Shown piece by piece: positions 25,501-34,136 of a stretch of 64,000 nucleotides of DNA. This DNA comes from Bacteriovoracaceae bacterium (GTDB lineage: Bacteria > Bdellovibrionota > Bacteriovoracia > Bacteriovoracales > Bacteriovoracaceae): contig JADHTQ010000013.1 of assembly GCA_016784965.1 (NCBI GenBank), positions 1 to 64,000 of the forward strand, read 5' to 3'. Numbering within the stretch: position 1 is the first letter of the stretch; every line of letters begins with the position of its first letter. The notes below the pieces were generated by a model. That model saw only the letters and a list, made by a program, of their open reading frames with translations, was not told where the DNA came from and searched no databases. The position numbers and the translations under genes were made by a program.

Positions 25501-26873
25501 ACTCCATCTGTTAAAACTGTAAACTTGGCGTCTTGCCCACCAATTTCGATAATTGTATCAACTTCCGGATTTATTGCTTGGGCAGCTTGAGCATGGGCCG
25601 AAATTTCATTTAAAATCAGATCCGCACCAACTATACTGCCAATAAATTTTCTCCCCGATCCAGTAGTTCCACAACCCAGTATCTCCCAATTTGAACCTCG
25701 CTTAGAGGCAACATCTTGGATCGCCTGAAACAGCCCCTTAACTGCATTAATTGGTTGTCCGGCAGTTCTGGTGTAGAACCCTGCCAGCACTTGTTTTTGA
25801 GGTGAGACCAAAGTGGCCTTAGTACTTGTTGATCCTATATCAATGCCAAGATATGCCTGAGTGGGGCCTGGCACCTGTAGATGCTCATAAACATCTACTT
25901 CCACATCTGAAAATTTTGCCCGATAGTTATAATGCTCTAAACTAGAAAATTCTGGATATTGCGACAGTTTAAGCTCCAAGGCATCATAGTGCATTTTTTT
26001 TATGTGCTCTTGCCCAGAATTTATGAAATCACTTGGACACCCATAATCTATACTTTGCCCAACATCTTGTTGCTCAACAAACATGGTAGCTGCTCCGATC
26101 GCGCCAAAAAGATGGGCGTTGGGATTTGCTATGACTTGAGTATTAAGTAGATTGCCAATGTGGTCAACAACCGCAGCATTTTGGGCCACTCCCCCACAAA
26201 CAATTACTTTTTTACTAACTGCTTTTGCATCATTTGCGGCATTGCCGTCATACAAAGTATCAATAATATTTTTGGCAAGCCCCAGGCATAATCCATCACA
26301 AATTTGCTCAACACTATAACCTTCTTGTTGAGCATGAATGAGATCAGTTTTTGCAAATACTGCACAACGAGTAGCAATCTTAGGAATAGGGGCACTATTT
26401 TCAAATGCCTTGGCACTTAACTTGGCACTATTATCTAGGTTCAAACGTACTGCTTGTTGGTCTAAAAAGCCTCCAGTACCAGCAGCACAAGAACTATTAC
26501 CTTTATAGCTTAAATATTTTCCAAACTCATTGAGACGAATGCGGGCAAAGCGCTCACCACCAACTATGATTATGCTATCTACATTATCAACAGAATTGCT
26601 GGTCAAAGCTTTTGCCGCAGTAATAACGGCGACAGTATTATCATAGCGGCGATCTGATCTGACTTGCATAGGTGTTGAAGTGGTTGCTGCCACACCCCCA
26701 ATTGTCGATAGGTCAAAATCTACCAGCATCTGACGCAGCTTGCTATCCACGTCTCCTTGGTAGAAGTCATAAGCTGATTTAACCAATTCACATTTATCAT
26801 TTAGCTGGGCAATGCTAACACACACAGACCCAATATCAATGCCCAAGACATCACTTTTGTTATTCATATTCAA
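22542..26873 (-). CDS. tandem BadF/BadG activase-2-hydroxyacyl-CoA dehydratase-like fusion
   Basis: A 1443-residue protein built from two ASKHA activase domains and a dehydratase-like half. The first activase has 'GIDIGSVCVS' near residue 11 and 'CAAGTGGFLDQQ' near 127. The second has 'GIDIGSTSTKATLV' near 341, 'CAAGTGSFIEEQ' near 468 and 'IEIGGQDAKF'. The Cys in each CAAGTG loop binds the dimer-bridging [4Fe-4S] cluster in archerases. A Cys cluster ('CDLCNNHCK', ~624) precedes a DUF2229/HgdB-like region with 'GAEFCTPIAA' (~740), 'NSGQCTPLN' (~1074) and 'GFCCASIV' (~1365). Relatives couple ATP hydrolysis to low-potential electron transfer; the substrate is unknown. Alone on its strand; overlaps cysK by 28 bp. 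Confidence 0.85.
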   Translation of the reverse strand: MNMNNKSDVLGIDIGSVCVSIAQLNDKCELVKSAYDFYQGDVDSKLRQMLVDFDLSTIGGVAATTSTPMQVRSDRRYDNTVAVITAAKALTSNSVDNVDSIIIVGGERFARIRLNEFGKYLSYKGNSSCAAGTGGFLDQQAVRLNLDNSAKLSAKAFENSAPIPKIATRCAVFAKTDLIHAQQEGYSVEQICDGLCLGLAKNIIDTLYDGNAANDAKAVSKKVIVCGGVAQNAAVVDHIGNLLNTQVIANPNAHLFGAIGAATMFVEQQDVGQSIDYGCPSDFINSGQEHIKKMHYDALELKLSQYPEFSSLEHYNYRAKFSDVEVDVYEHLQVPGPTQAYLGIDIGSTSTKATLVSPQKQVLAGFYTRTAGQPINAVKGLFQAIQDVASKRGSNWEILGCGTTGSGRKFIGSIVGADLILNEISAHAQAAQAINPEVDTIIEIGGQDAKFTVLTDGVVTSSTMNTVCAAGTGSFIEEQAQKLGQPINEYAQFTYKSPAPMSSDRCTVFMERDLNHYMTEGYSNQETLASVLHAVCENYLIKVANESQIGKTILFQGATAKNKALIAAFEQRLQKPIIVSKFCHLTGALGVCLTMIEEAVSTTKFAGLALHQQQIPLRAEVCDLCNNHCKLTVAEVGMKEVAYGFLCGRDYETKKFVNWNQSGFDLLRARKKAFAQKTSAMRGRTRAEEVVIGLPAALHLYADLPMWQYFFKRLNIPTITSEKYKAAVKEGKTLTGAEFCTPIAAMHGHAKYLLERADYVFLPSYINDRQKGDKIGKQYCYYTQFVTALVEQLAGDQRKRVLTPVIKYLYTQFHSKHELYRTLKKITKKAPSFIEVSIAYDEALSYMEQCRDLLKNIVEHEVPKDDIQVVLLGRPYTVLDPNSNKGIPEIFANLGIKTLYQDMIPQNVDQLNAISSLLDEVHWSFASKVLAAAQLVANMPGRYPVFITSFKCTPDSFILTYFKDLMAAHGKPFLVLELDEHDSSVGYETRIEAAIRSFYNDRRRKVRTILPVKPYAKINPKHITEIGSKTLFVPCWDPVTCRLIVANLKREGINAILMKETESIIRRSLRHNSGQCTPLNAITQGFVEAVVEHNVDPSNALLWVNQSDVCSLKLYPHHIQNLLSAYGEKYEQAGVYLGDLTFNDISLLVTINAYFVYMFGGYLRQMCCKIRPYEVHKGQTDRVCEEALVLFEEVFAGTRSKEETLKHVVDQFLQIEVKKVKRPKVAIFGDIYVRDNDVMNQDLVRYIEKCGGEAVITSYNELCKMVAPTYFRKWFAEGRFKEIFTFAPILTMMKRLEKSYLRQFERILGPIANKYNESSSEILNSYGIKLENAGESQENIIKVCYLQKHYPDLALMVQTNPGFCCASIVTESMAREIESKTGISVLSVTYDGTGGDKNEAVIPYLQFATPEHLDDVTLPPPEIAASLLQKYNATAYENRSVLR

Positions 26874-27029
26874 TTTGCTCCCGGACCGGCAAAATGTCGG
26901 CCATTTTCAACTTTTTTCTTTTAGTTTTACAAAACTTTTACATTTCTGTCATGAAAAATTAGGAGTAAAATGATCATTTACATTAGGCCATATTATTGGC
27001 ATATTCTGCGCACCTATGGGGGGTAGATT

Positions 27030-28652
27030 ATGCCAATTTTAAAAATTTCACTCTTGCTGCTAGTAGCATGCGCCGCATCGACCCTGTACGCATTTGAAAA
27101 TGAAACACTTGTAAACGGCCGCATTAAATTTTCGGCAGCAAACTCGCCGCGTCACCATCAAGGTTTGCTGGATGAGTACAGTGTTTATTATAAAAAGGCT
27201 CCCAAATGGATGTACTTGCCCGATTTTGATTTTGTATTCACCCAATATCAAGACAATATTATTCCCCAAACAAAAGGTCTTATTACAACAGCTCATCCTG
27301 GCTGGGATTACTTTTTGGGAGCAGGTAAAATTAAAGGCAACAGTGTAAAGCTACCTTTTGCACTTATCGAAAAAGGGGCAAACTGTACTCACAATGGCGT
27401 TATAAACTTTAACTTAGAAGACGATAAGCTCACTAATTTGCGCTATAGCATTAACCAAGAGACCTGTTTGTATCATAAATTTAATCTCTCAGGCATTGCA
27501 GCTGATGCCAAGTATATCCCTAGCGACCTGGACTTAACTCCTACAGTTGAATCCTTTAAGCGGCAACAGGCCAAACGTTTAAATACACAATCATTTGAGA
27601 CCATAAGTGTTGATTACCCCTCCTTAAACATGGCAAACCTAACAAGACATATTGTCAACAACCCCAATATCACCAGTTATGGCATTTATGTTGATGGTGT
27701 CTCGTATATTGGAAAGTGTAAGACCAGAAGTGGTGAGTATCAGTTTTGTGAAAATATGCTTTTTCCTTCATATTCCACCAGCAAAAGTGCCTATGGTGCC
27801 CTCGCCCTACTACATCTGGCCCAAGAATATGGAGAATCTATTTTAGAGGAAAAAGCAACATACTACGTCTTAGAGATGTCTGAATCTGCTAACTTTTGGG
27901 ACGACATAACCTTAGAGCACCTCTTAGATATGACCACTGGTCACTATTTTGATAAAACCAGCGGCAAAGATGAAGACGGCGACCACATATTAGACTTTTT
28001 TCTAAAATATAGTCGAGCTGATAAAATGCAGGTCGCGCTAAACTTTCCCTTTCAAACTGACCCTGGCAATACATTTGTTTATCAAACCTCTAATACATAT
28101 GTTCTATCACATGCCTTAGAGTCATTTTTACAGAAACAACAAGGGCCTGATATAGATCTGTTTAATTATTTAAAAAAAACTGTTTATGGACCAATCGGTA
28201 TAGACGTGGATAGCTTTTCTTTTTTAAGAAACTGGACGGCAAAGCAACAAAATATAGGAACTGCTTGGGGTGGATATGGGATGTGGTGGACTCATGACTC
28301 CATTGTAAAGCTTGCCAAACTTTTTTTAGAACAAAATGGCAAACAAGGTGATGTTAGGTTGTTGCATGAAGGCCTTTTAAAAAAGAGCTTAGGTTTAATA
28401 CCTGATAAAAGGTTTCCCACGGGAAAAAGTAATTATTTATACAACAATGGATTTTGGCAAAAAGATTTTTCTAAAAGAGATGGCTTTAACTGCGACTTTA
28501 CCGTTGCTTTTATGTCTGGGTACGGTGGCATTGTAGTTGCCCTGTTTCCCAATAATGTAATTTACTATCACTTCAGCGATGGTGGAATAAAGCGCGATTG
28601 GTGGAGCATTGTTTATGAAGTTGATAAAATTCAACCCTTTTGTAAAGTATAA
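27030..28652 (+). CDS. exported serine beta-lactamase/penicillin-binding-fold hydrolase
   Basis: A 540-residue protein with a Sec signal peptide (residues 1-21, ending 'STLYA') and a strong GGGGGG-type site before the ATG. The C-terminal ~300 residues have the class-C/DD-peptidase fold markers: S-x-x-K in 'PSYSTSKSAYGALAL' near residue 249 and the Y-x-N-like 'YQTSNTYVLSH' near 350. The third KTG-like element is not obvious; 'HYFSDGG' near the end may stand in. The N-terminal ~200 residues are unassigned. Possible roles are peptidoglycan DD-peptidase, esterase or amidase. It stands alone, with a divergent promoter region shared with the 1443-residue gene. Confidence 0.75.
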   Translation: MPILKISLLLLVACAASTLYAFENETLVNGRIKFSAANSPRHHQGLLDEYSVYYKKAPKWMYLPDFDFVFTQYQDNIIPQTKGLITTAHPGWDYFLGAGKIKGNSVKLPFALIEKGANCTHNGVINFNLEDDKLTNLRYSINQETCLYHKFNLSGIAADAKYIPSDLDLTPTVESFKRQQAKRLNTQSFETISVDYPSLNMANLTRHIVNNPNITSYGIYVDGVSYIGKCKTRSGEYQFCENMLFPSYSTSKSAYGALALLHLAQEYGESILEEKATYYVLEMSESANFWDDITLEHLLDMTTGHYFDKTSGKDEDGDHILDFFLKYSRADKMQVALNFPFQTDPGNTFVYQTSNTYVLSHALESFLQKQQGPDIDLFNYLKKTVYGPIGIDVDSFSFLRNWTAKQQNIGTAWGGYGMWWTHDSIVKLAKLFLEQNGKQGDVRLLHEGLLKKSLGLIPDKRFPTGKSNYLYNNGFWQKDFSKRDGFNCDFTVAFMSGYGGIVVALFPNNVIYYHFSDGGIKRDWWSIVYEVDKIQPFCKV

Positions 28653-28756
28653 CCCCATCGTTCATTTCCGATTTTTTTACTAATAAAGCTAATATTAACC
28701 GTTTGGTTTTAATCACTTACCCCCATTTTAAAATATATTTTATTTATCTAAAGTTA

Positions 28757-28771
28757 CTGTTTCCGTTTGGG
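28757..28771 (+). repeat. solitary copy of the repeat-island end sequence
   Basis: The 15-mer CTGTTTCCGTTTGGG is identical to 47157-47171, the inner end of the hexamer repeat at the left border of the four-helix-bundle cassette. It lies in a 241-bp intergenic region between two rightward genes. It is followed by GTAGGGAGC and a small inverted repeat (GGGAATATCATTTCCC). It may be a dispersed end sequence. Confidence 0.55.
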
Positions 28772-28893
28772 TAGGGAGCGGGAATATCATTTCCCATCAA
28801 AAAAATCTATAACGTAATATTCTTTCTCTATCCCTGTCGACACATTCGATATCAAATGATAACAAAAACCACCATCACAAAAGGATACCAAAA

Positions 28894-29670
28894 ATGAATT
28901 TAAAACGTAGTACTTTATATATTTTGATAATTTTGTTGGCCCTTGGTCATTTTCTCAATGCCCATGCTGTTAACATCAAAAAAATAACCATGCGAGATAT
29001 TGATTTTAACGTCTCCTCTTTGGATCTTGAAGAGGGAGAGATAGCTGGCAAGATAGAACTTCTTAGTTCGCGCAAATTTAAGCGATCTCCCCTGGCATAC
29101 ATTGACTTTAACAATCTGGCCCAAAATTACCCCTCTGATCGCTTTGTCATTTCTAAAGTGGCCTTTATTGTCAATAATGGTTTAGGTAGTGGTCGTTATA
29201 CTTTAGATTATATTACAACCCCACAAAACATTACACGAATTACTGCCAATAACGAGGCCTTTAGGACTTCTATCCACAATGAAGTAATGCTGTCCAAAAA
29301 AGTTAATACCTTCTTCTCAAGCAGAAGGGTTAAAGGTCTTGCACATTTTAAATCTATAGATATGCACACAGATGCAGGTCAGTTGAGTGCTAAAGAAAAA
29401 TTCTTTATTCAAAATACAGACCCAGAGCTTAAAACTCCCGATCGCTTCATTGTCATAAACTTCAAAGATGCAAATACTCTCACCCATGGCGGACTTTCCA
29501 TTAACCGGTATTGGGATTTAGAAGATGGCCGCATTCTGGTAGTCCTTATGCAAGTGAGTGCTCTGGACATTCCTGCTCCAAGATTTCTCATTCGCAAAAA
29601 AGTCATCAAACAGGGGTGGAGTGATCTGGTTTACCTTGTAAAAGGTATGTATTCCGAAAGTGGTGATTGA
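28894..29670 (+). CDS. exported protein of unknown function
   Basis: A 258-residue protein with an N-terminal signal peptide (hydrophobic core 'LYILIILLALGHFL', cleavage likely after 'NAHA'). AAAGGA precedes the ATG. The mature part looks beta-rich, with no cysteines or metal-site clusters, and contains a conserved-looking 'INRYWDLEDGRILVVLMQ' segment. I do not recognise a family. It lies alone between the serine hydrolase and another exported protein on the same strand, with gaps of 241 and 100 bp. Confidence 0.6.
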   Translation: MNLKRSTLYILIILLALGHFLNAHAVNIKKITMRDIDFNVSSLDLEEGEIAGKIELLSSRKFKRSPLAYIDFNNLAQNYPSDRFVISKVAFIVNNGLGSGRYTLDYITTPQNITRITANNEAFRTSIHNEVMLSKKVNTFFSSRRVKGLAHFKSIDMHTDAGQLSAKEKFFIQNTDPELKTPDRFIVINFKDANTLTHGGLSINRYWDLEDGRILVVLMQVSALDIPAPRFLIRKKVIKQGWSDLVYLVKGMYSESGD

Positions 29671-29770
29671 TTACTTCAATATCTTAATAGTTTATACATA
29701 GTTTATTGATAATTTCATGTTAATTCGGTTACGCATGCAACTTGTTAAATTATATTGATGCTAGGTAAAT

Positions 29771-30682
29771 ATGAAACATTGGTTGGTTCAAATAATTATA
29801 GTATTATTATCCATCAGTTTGGGCAGTAATAAGGCACTTAGTAACACTGAAGCAGGAGAAAAGTTATGTTTTAAAGCCGCGGGTAATTTTTTATCACTGG
29901 ATGTAACTGCAAGATTTAATTTTTTTCGTTCAATACACACCCAGAGTCAAGTCTTGGATGAAATTACACAGGAGTTAAAAAAGGGCATACATGAACTTCA
30001 AAAGCTAAATCAAAGAAAATCTCAGGTTGGACCTTTTTCTATCGTTGTAAAAGGTATGACCGATCGCAGACTAAAAGATTTAGATCGAGTTACTAGTGAG
30101 TTAAAGCAGCTAAAAAAAGAGATCTATACTGCCATGTTTGGCTCAACTAGACAATTTTTAAAAAGTGATGATCCAAAGTTTGCAAAACTTGGAAAGCTTG
30201 GAGTGCTACTAGGCCTGCAGCAAGAAGCACAAGCTATCACCAAAGATTTGACTGTCTTTATAAGCAATGTCAATCAGCTCAAACGCGATATTCCTAAACT
30301 GCAAAAAGCGGGGATCTCAATTTCAACTCACATGCTTAACAAGGACCTGGTTAGCTTGAGAAACAAAATTGGCCCATTTCGTACAGAGGTATCCAAGACT
30401 TTAAACTGGGAAAGATGGAGCGATATTGAGCCACTCGGTGATACCACCGATCTGTTTGCAAGTTATCAATATTTTGAGCAAGTACATCTTGATGATAATT
30501 TAAATCAATTGCAACTTCTAATGGTCTATCTTCATATAGTGTTAAAGGAGATCTCTAATCAAAGCAAAAAACTAGAAATCGTTTTAGATGGCAAAATAAG
30601 GTCTGAGGCAGATGATGAGTTTCAAGATTTTATATGTAAGGCGATTAGTATTTGCAAAAAGTGCACTTCAATCTGCTTTTGA
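29771..30682 (+). CDS. exported helical protein of unknown function
   Basis: A 303-residue protein with a signal peptide (residues 1-24, ending 'KALS'). The rest is mostly amphipathic helix with coiled-coil character ('ELKKGIHELQKLNQRKS', 'DLDRVTSELKQLKKEIY') and a short Cys-rich C-terminus ('CKAISICKKCTSICF') that could form disulfides. No family was recognised. Its stop lies 2 bases from the stop of the convergent HD-domain gene, leaving no room for a terminator. Confidence 0.55.
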   Translation: MKHWLVQIIIVLLSISLGSNKALSNTEAGEKLCFKAAGNFLSLDVTARFNFFRSIHTQSQVLDEITQELKKGIHELQKLNQRKSQVGPFSIVVKGMTDRRLKDLDRVTSELKQLKKEIYTAMFGSTRQFLKSDDPKFAKLGKLGVLLGLQQEAQAITKDLTVFISNVNQLKRDIPKLQKAGISISTHMLNKDLVSLRNKIGPFRTEVSKTLNWERWSDIEPLGDTTDLFASYQYFEQVHLDDNLNQLQLLMVYLHIVLKEISNQSKKLEIVLDGKIRSEADDEFQDFICKAISICKKCTSICF

Positions 30683-30684
30683 AA

Positions 30685-32007
30685 CTATATGGATAGCTCT
30701 GGTATAACCTTTTTAAAAAGTGGAATGTTGTACTTTTTAAGCAGCCGCTTTAGCATCATCTCAGATCTAGACTTGTCTTCACAGTCTCTGGCAACAATTG
30801 CAAGTTCTGCCCATTCTTCAGAAAACATGAACACTAAAGACATTGGGGCAATGCCTTTTTCTCGCTTGGACAAAGACTTACCACTTTTGCTTCCATGATG
30901 CTGCCTGATAATGATATCGGTACCGATGGGAATAGACTTAACTTGGGCGATAAGTTTGGCCGCCATCATCGCATGATTGAGGACTAATTTTTTTTCATTT
31001 GGGGGCAAAAAGCTGGCATTTACGAGCTCATCACTTTGAAATTGCGCCAGCTCATCGCGAGTTAACACCACATCATGAAAAAAAGCAGCAAAAGCAAATT
31101 TTTTTTGTTGCTCCCTTGAGGCCCAGCTCATTTTCTTTAGAATGTGAGCACCAATGTAGGAGATGAGCAAGCTGTGATTGTAAAGATAACTATTGCGTTT
31201 ATTAGTTAAATTTTTCATCAACGACTTTAGATCTGGGGTTTTTTCAATAATTGTTTCTACTGAGTTGACACAATTGTTAGCAAGCTCCAAGGTGCTTTCT
31301 TTAACACCTAGTCGACGTGCTTGCTCCATTACCATTTGATAAGCTTGGGCGGTGGCACTTACTCTGTCTTTAGTGGACAGTGAGGTATCATTTAGCTTTG
31401 ACGATATTTGAAAAGTAAAAGAATTAACAAATTTTAAGCGATAATTGGCATCGATATATAAATGTCTAACTCCTTTAACAATAAGCTCATCCAACAAGTC
31501 ACCAGTAATAATATCTCCCTGATTTAAAATCTTTGTATATTGCTCATCCTCTTTATTGTAGATACAGTGGCAACACTCCCAACCGGGTAAAATAAACTCT
31601 ATCGGCAGAGGAAACTTAGGTGGTACATTCTTTTTTGCCATGGTCCCTGAGGTAACTTGCAAAATTTTGGCAACAGTTTGTAAGATATGCTTTAACTCCA
31701 TTTGGGCATCAAAAATAGTAATTTCGTCCGCTGGTGCCTTAGTTTTACCCACTAGAAAACATTGGTTTTTTAAGTTATTTTTAGACAAATGTTTGTGGAT
31801 TTGTTCTCCAACATCTATTGTATAGCCACCGGTATCAATAAAGATCAAAGAGGATGCAAAGCTTTCTAAGTAACCCACAACCTCTCGAACAGTTGAGGCC
31901 ACCAATATTTTTGCACCTAGGTACACATTTAGATTTAGGCCATAAATGCCCTTGTAGTCGGCCCTATGCTCTAATAAAATTATATTGGGTTCTTGCATAT
32001 AAGTCAT
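30685..32007 (-). CDS. degenerate HD-GYP/HDOD-type regulatory protein
   Basis: About 440 residues. The first ~120 look like a receiver-type alpha/beta domain ('SLIFIDTGGYTIDVG') without a clear phospho-Asp pattern. A middle 'GDIITGDLLDELIVKGVRHLY' region resembles the linker of c-di-GMP HD-GYP proteins. The C-terminal HD domain keeps 'FAAFFHDVV' and a later 'NHAMMAAKLI' and 'QHHGS', but the GYP triad is replaced ('GSKSGKSLSKREKGI'). A c-di-GMP phosphodiesterase or a binding-only role is possible. The frame opens at TTG 32043; I prefer ATG 32007 (ATG 31998 is also possible). No clear ribosome-binding site decides this. Confidence 0.65.
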   Translation of the reverse strand: MTYMQEPNIILLEHRADYKGIYGLNLNVYLGAKILVASTVREVVGYLESFASSLIFIDTGGYTIDVGEQIHKHLSKNNLKNQCFLVGKTKAPADEITIFDAQMELKHILQTVAKILQVTSGTMAKKNVPPKFPLPIEFILPGWECCHCIYNKEDEQYTKILNQGDIITGDLLDELIVKGVRHLYIDANYRLKFVNSFTFQISSKLNDTSLSTKDRVSATAQAYQMVMEQARRLGVKESTLELANNCVNSVETIIEKTPDLKSLMKNLTNKRNSYLYNHSLLISYIGAHILKKMSWASREQQKKFAFAAFFHDVVLTRDELAQFQSDELVNASFLPPNEKKLVLNHAMMAAKLIAQVKSIPIGTDIIIRQHHGSKSGKSLSKREKGIAPMSLVFMFSEEWAELAIVARDCEDKSRSEMMLKRLLKKYNIPLFKKVIPELSI

Positions 32008-32129
32008 ATTATCATAATTTATCACAATATTAAATACGGGCAATTATTCTATTTGTTATATGTCACCGATTTGCAATTGGTGAGTAAATAAGCTTACAAT
32101 TATTATAACTTTAATTTTTGGAGTATCAA

Positions 32130-32609
32130 GTGAGAGATGATGAAGATGGAGATATTTTTAACATAGACGCCATTGATAGTGATGATAATACTTTGTTTGG
32201 GCTTGAACAAAAGGTGGAGCAAAAAGGTATATCTGACCTACAGGTTTGGGATTTCATGACTCTAAAAGTTATCTCAGCAAGAAAAGGAGATAGCATCGGT
32301 GCAGTAATTAAAATGTTTCAAACTCACAAAATCAGTGGTGCCAGCGTTATCAATGATCGCAATAAACTAATCGGTGTGATTTCTGAGTATGACTTATTAT
32401 TACAAGCGGCCAGCAAAGATTTGTCCACTCCAATCGATTTTAACGAAAAAGTTTTTTCTATAAAAGGTAGCACTACTTTAAAAGAAACTATCGTTTTATT
32501 TTATAAAAAAAGATATCGACGTTTTTTTGTTACCGACCAACTAAATGCTTTAACAGGTGTTATTTCGCGCATTGATGTCTTGTCAAAACTGCTGCATAAA
32601 GATGATTAA
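32130..32609 (+). CDS. CBS-domain pair protein
   Basis: About 159 residues: an acidic N-terminal 40 residues, then two CBS motifs in tandem. The first is 'MTLKVISARKGDSIGAVIKM' to 'NKLIGVISEYDLL'; the second is 'FSIKGSTTLKETIVLFY' to 'LTGVISRIDVL'. Together they form a Bateman module that senses adenine nucleotides. There is no fused effector domain, so it may act on a partner protein. A GGAG site 6 bases before GTG 32130 makes that the start. Its last 4 bases overlap the stop of the convergent NmrA-like gene. Confidence 0.85.
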   Translation: MRDDEDGDIFNIDAIDSDDNTLFGLEQKVEQKGISDLQVWDFMTLKVISARKGDSIGAVIKMFQTHKISGASVINDRNKLIGVISEYDLLLQAASKDLSTPIDFNEKVFSIKGSTTLKETIVLFYKKRYRRFFVTDQLNALTGVISRIDVLSKLLHKDD

Positions 32610-34090
32610 CTACGCTTGTCTAGCTGTACCAACAAGCCGTTAAAGATGAGGTAATGAAAAGGTAAAAAGAAAGTCCAATATAAAAATCCCAAAAAACCAT
32701 TAGACTGAAAATAAGCAGTGACTGATAATTTATGTTTGTTTTCATGTGAAGCGATAGCAAACTTTAGCCATGCCAAACCGGGCATCTTCATTTCTGCAAA
32801 TAAAGTTAGCTCCTGGTTTTGCTTAATTTTTTCTACCCGCCAAAAGTCTACTACATCATTAGTGCGCAAACTGGTATAATCTCGCCTACCACGAGAGGTA
32901 CCGACTCCCATTAGGACTCTGTCGATCATCCCTCTTATCCTCCACATCCAATTATTGTGAAACCATCCATGTTTCCCACCGACTTGACAAATAGAGTGAA
33001 ATAGCTGCTCTGCTGTTTTATTGCTGAATATGGAATATGAGGCACTGTAGTGTGGTTTTGCAGGAAGTGTCTCCAATGTATAATGTTCATGTCCATGGGG
33101 GTAATAAGCATTCGACCAACGAGTAATGACGTTGTCTTCTGCTTCACTATCAATGGCATGTAATATTGCATCCTTATACCTATGACGATTGATGCGAACA
33201 TAATTTTTAATGTCATCATGCTTGCAGACAACATCGTTTTTTAGGCCATCCATTAAGTTAAAAATCAAAGGAGCAGGAACAGATGAAATTAAACTAGAAA
33301 TATAAGAAATTACTTTTGATGAGTGAATTGGGCTTTTTAAAAATACCCTTTTTTTACCTAATATCTCAGCTAGTTTTACTAGCATTTCCTTATAGGTTAA
33401 AATGTCAGGGCCTCCAATATCAAAATCCTTATTAACTGTATCCGGGTTTTCTAAGACACCAATTAGATATTTTCGCACATCTCTCTCGGCTATGGGCTGA
33501 CACTTAGTTTGATAATGTTTTGAACAGACAATCACAGGAATTTTTTCGATAACATCTTTGATCAACTCGTATGAGGCACTCCCCGATCCGATAATGATCG
33601 CAGCTTTTAAAACTGTAACAGGCACTTTGCCCTTTCTTAACTCTTTTGCTACTTGGATACGACTTTGCAAGTGATCAGATAGATCATTACTTTCATCACC
33701 AAGGCCCCCTAAATATATAATGCGCTTTACACCTTGCTTTTGAGCAGCAATTCTAAAGTTGGTAGCACTTTGAATTTCTGCTTGAAAAAATTGGTTGGAT
33801 GACATAAGCAGGGAGTGGATCAAGTAATAAGCAGTATCTACACCTTCTAGCGCTTTTAATAACTTATCAAATTGTAAGGTAGAGGCCTCAGCAATCTCTA
33901 CATTAGGCCACATATCTTCGTATTCTGGTATCTTTCGCCTCACCATAATGCGAACATCATAGCCGCGGCCTGTAAGAGTGGGAATAATTCGTCCACCGAT
34001 ATAACCGGATGCACCAGTTACTAAGACTTTACCACAGTTTACAAGCGGTTTGCTGGACATTTCTTTGTCTAATAAAAATTGATCACACAT
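32606..34090 (-). CDS. NmrA/SDR-type NAD(P)-binding protein with DUF2867 C-terminus
   Basis: A 494-residue protein. The N-terminal Rossmann domain starts 'KVLVTGASGYIGGRI' (GxxGxxG) and continues with 'YLGGLGDE' and an atypical active site, as in NmrA-like and atypical SDR proteins. The C-terminal ~150 residues match the DUF2867 type ('FWRVEKIKQNQELTLFAEMK', hydrophobic end 'YWTFFLPFHYLIF'), a fusion common in bacteria. It probably binds NAD(P) and a lipid-like or quinone-like ligand, but the substrate is unknown. Start ATG 34090 has no strong ribosome-binding site; ATG 34060 is an alternative. Convergent with the CBS gene (4-bp overlap). Confidence 0.8.
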   Translation of the reverse strand: MCDQFLLDKEMSSKPLVNCGKVLVTGASGYIGGRIIPTLTGRGYDVRIMVRRKIPEYEDMWPNVEIAEASTLQFDKLLKALEGVDTAYYLIHSLLMSSNQFFQAEIQSATNFRIAAQKQGVKRIIYLGGLGDESNDLSDHLQSRIQVAKELRKGKVPVTVLKAAIIIGSGSASYELIKDVIEKIPVIVCSKHYQTKCQPIAERDVRKYLIGVLENPDTVNKDFDIGGPDILTYKEMLVKLAEILGKKRVFLKSPIHSSKVISYISSLISSVPAPLIFNLMDGLKNDVVCKHDDIKNYVRINRHRYKDAILHAIDSEAEDNVITRWSNAYYPHGHEHYTLETLPAKPHYSASYSIFSNKTAEQLFHSICQVGGKHGWFHNNWMWRIRGMIDRVLMGVGTSRGRRDYTSLRTNDVVDFWRVEKIKQNQELTLFAEMKMPGLAWLKFAIASHENKHKLSVTAYFQSNGFLGFLYWTFFLPFHYLIFNGLLVQLDKRS

Positions 34091-34136
34091 GGGTAGATAC
34101 GTACCGCAAAAAAATAACGCTGTCTACTGTGGATGG

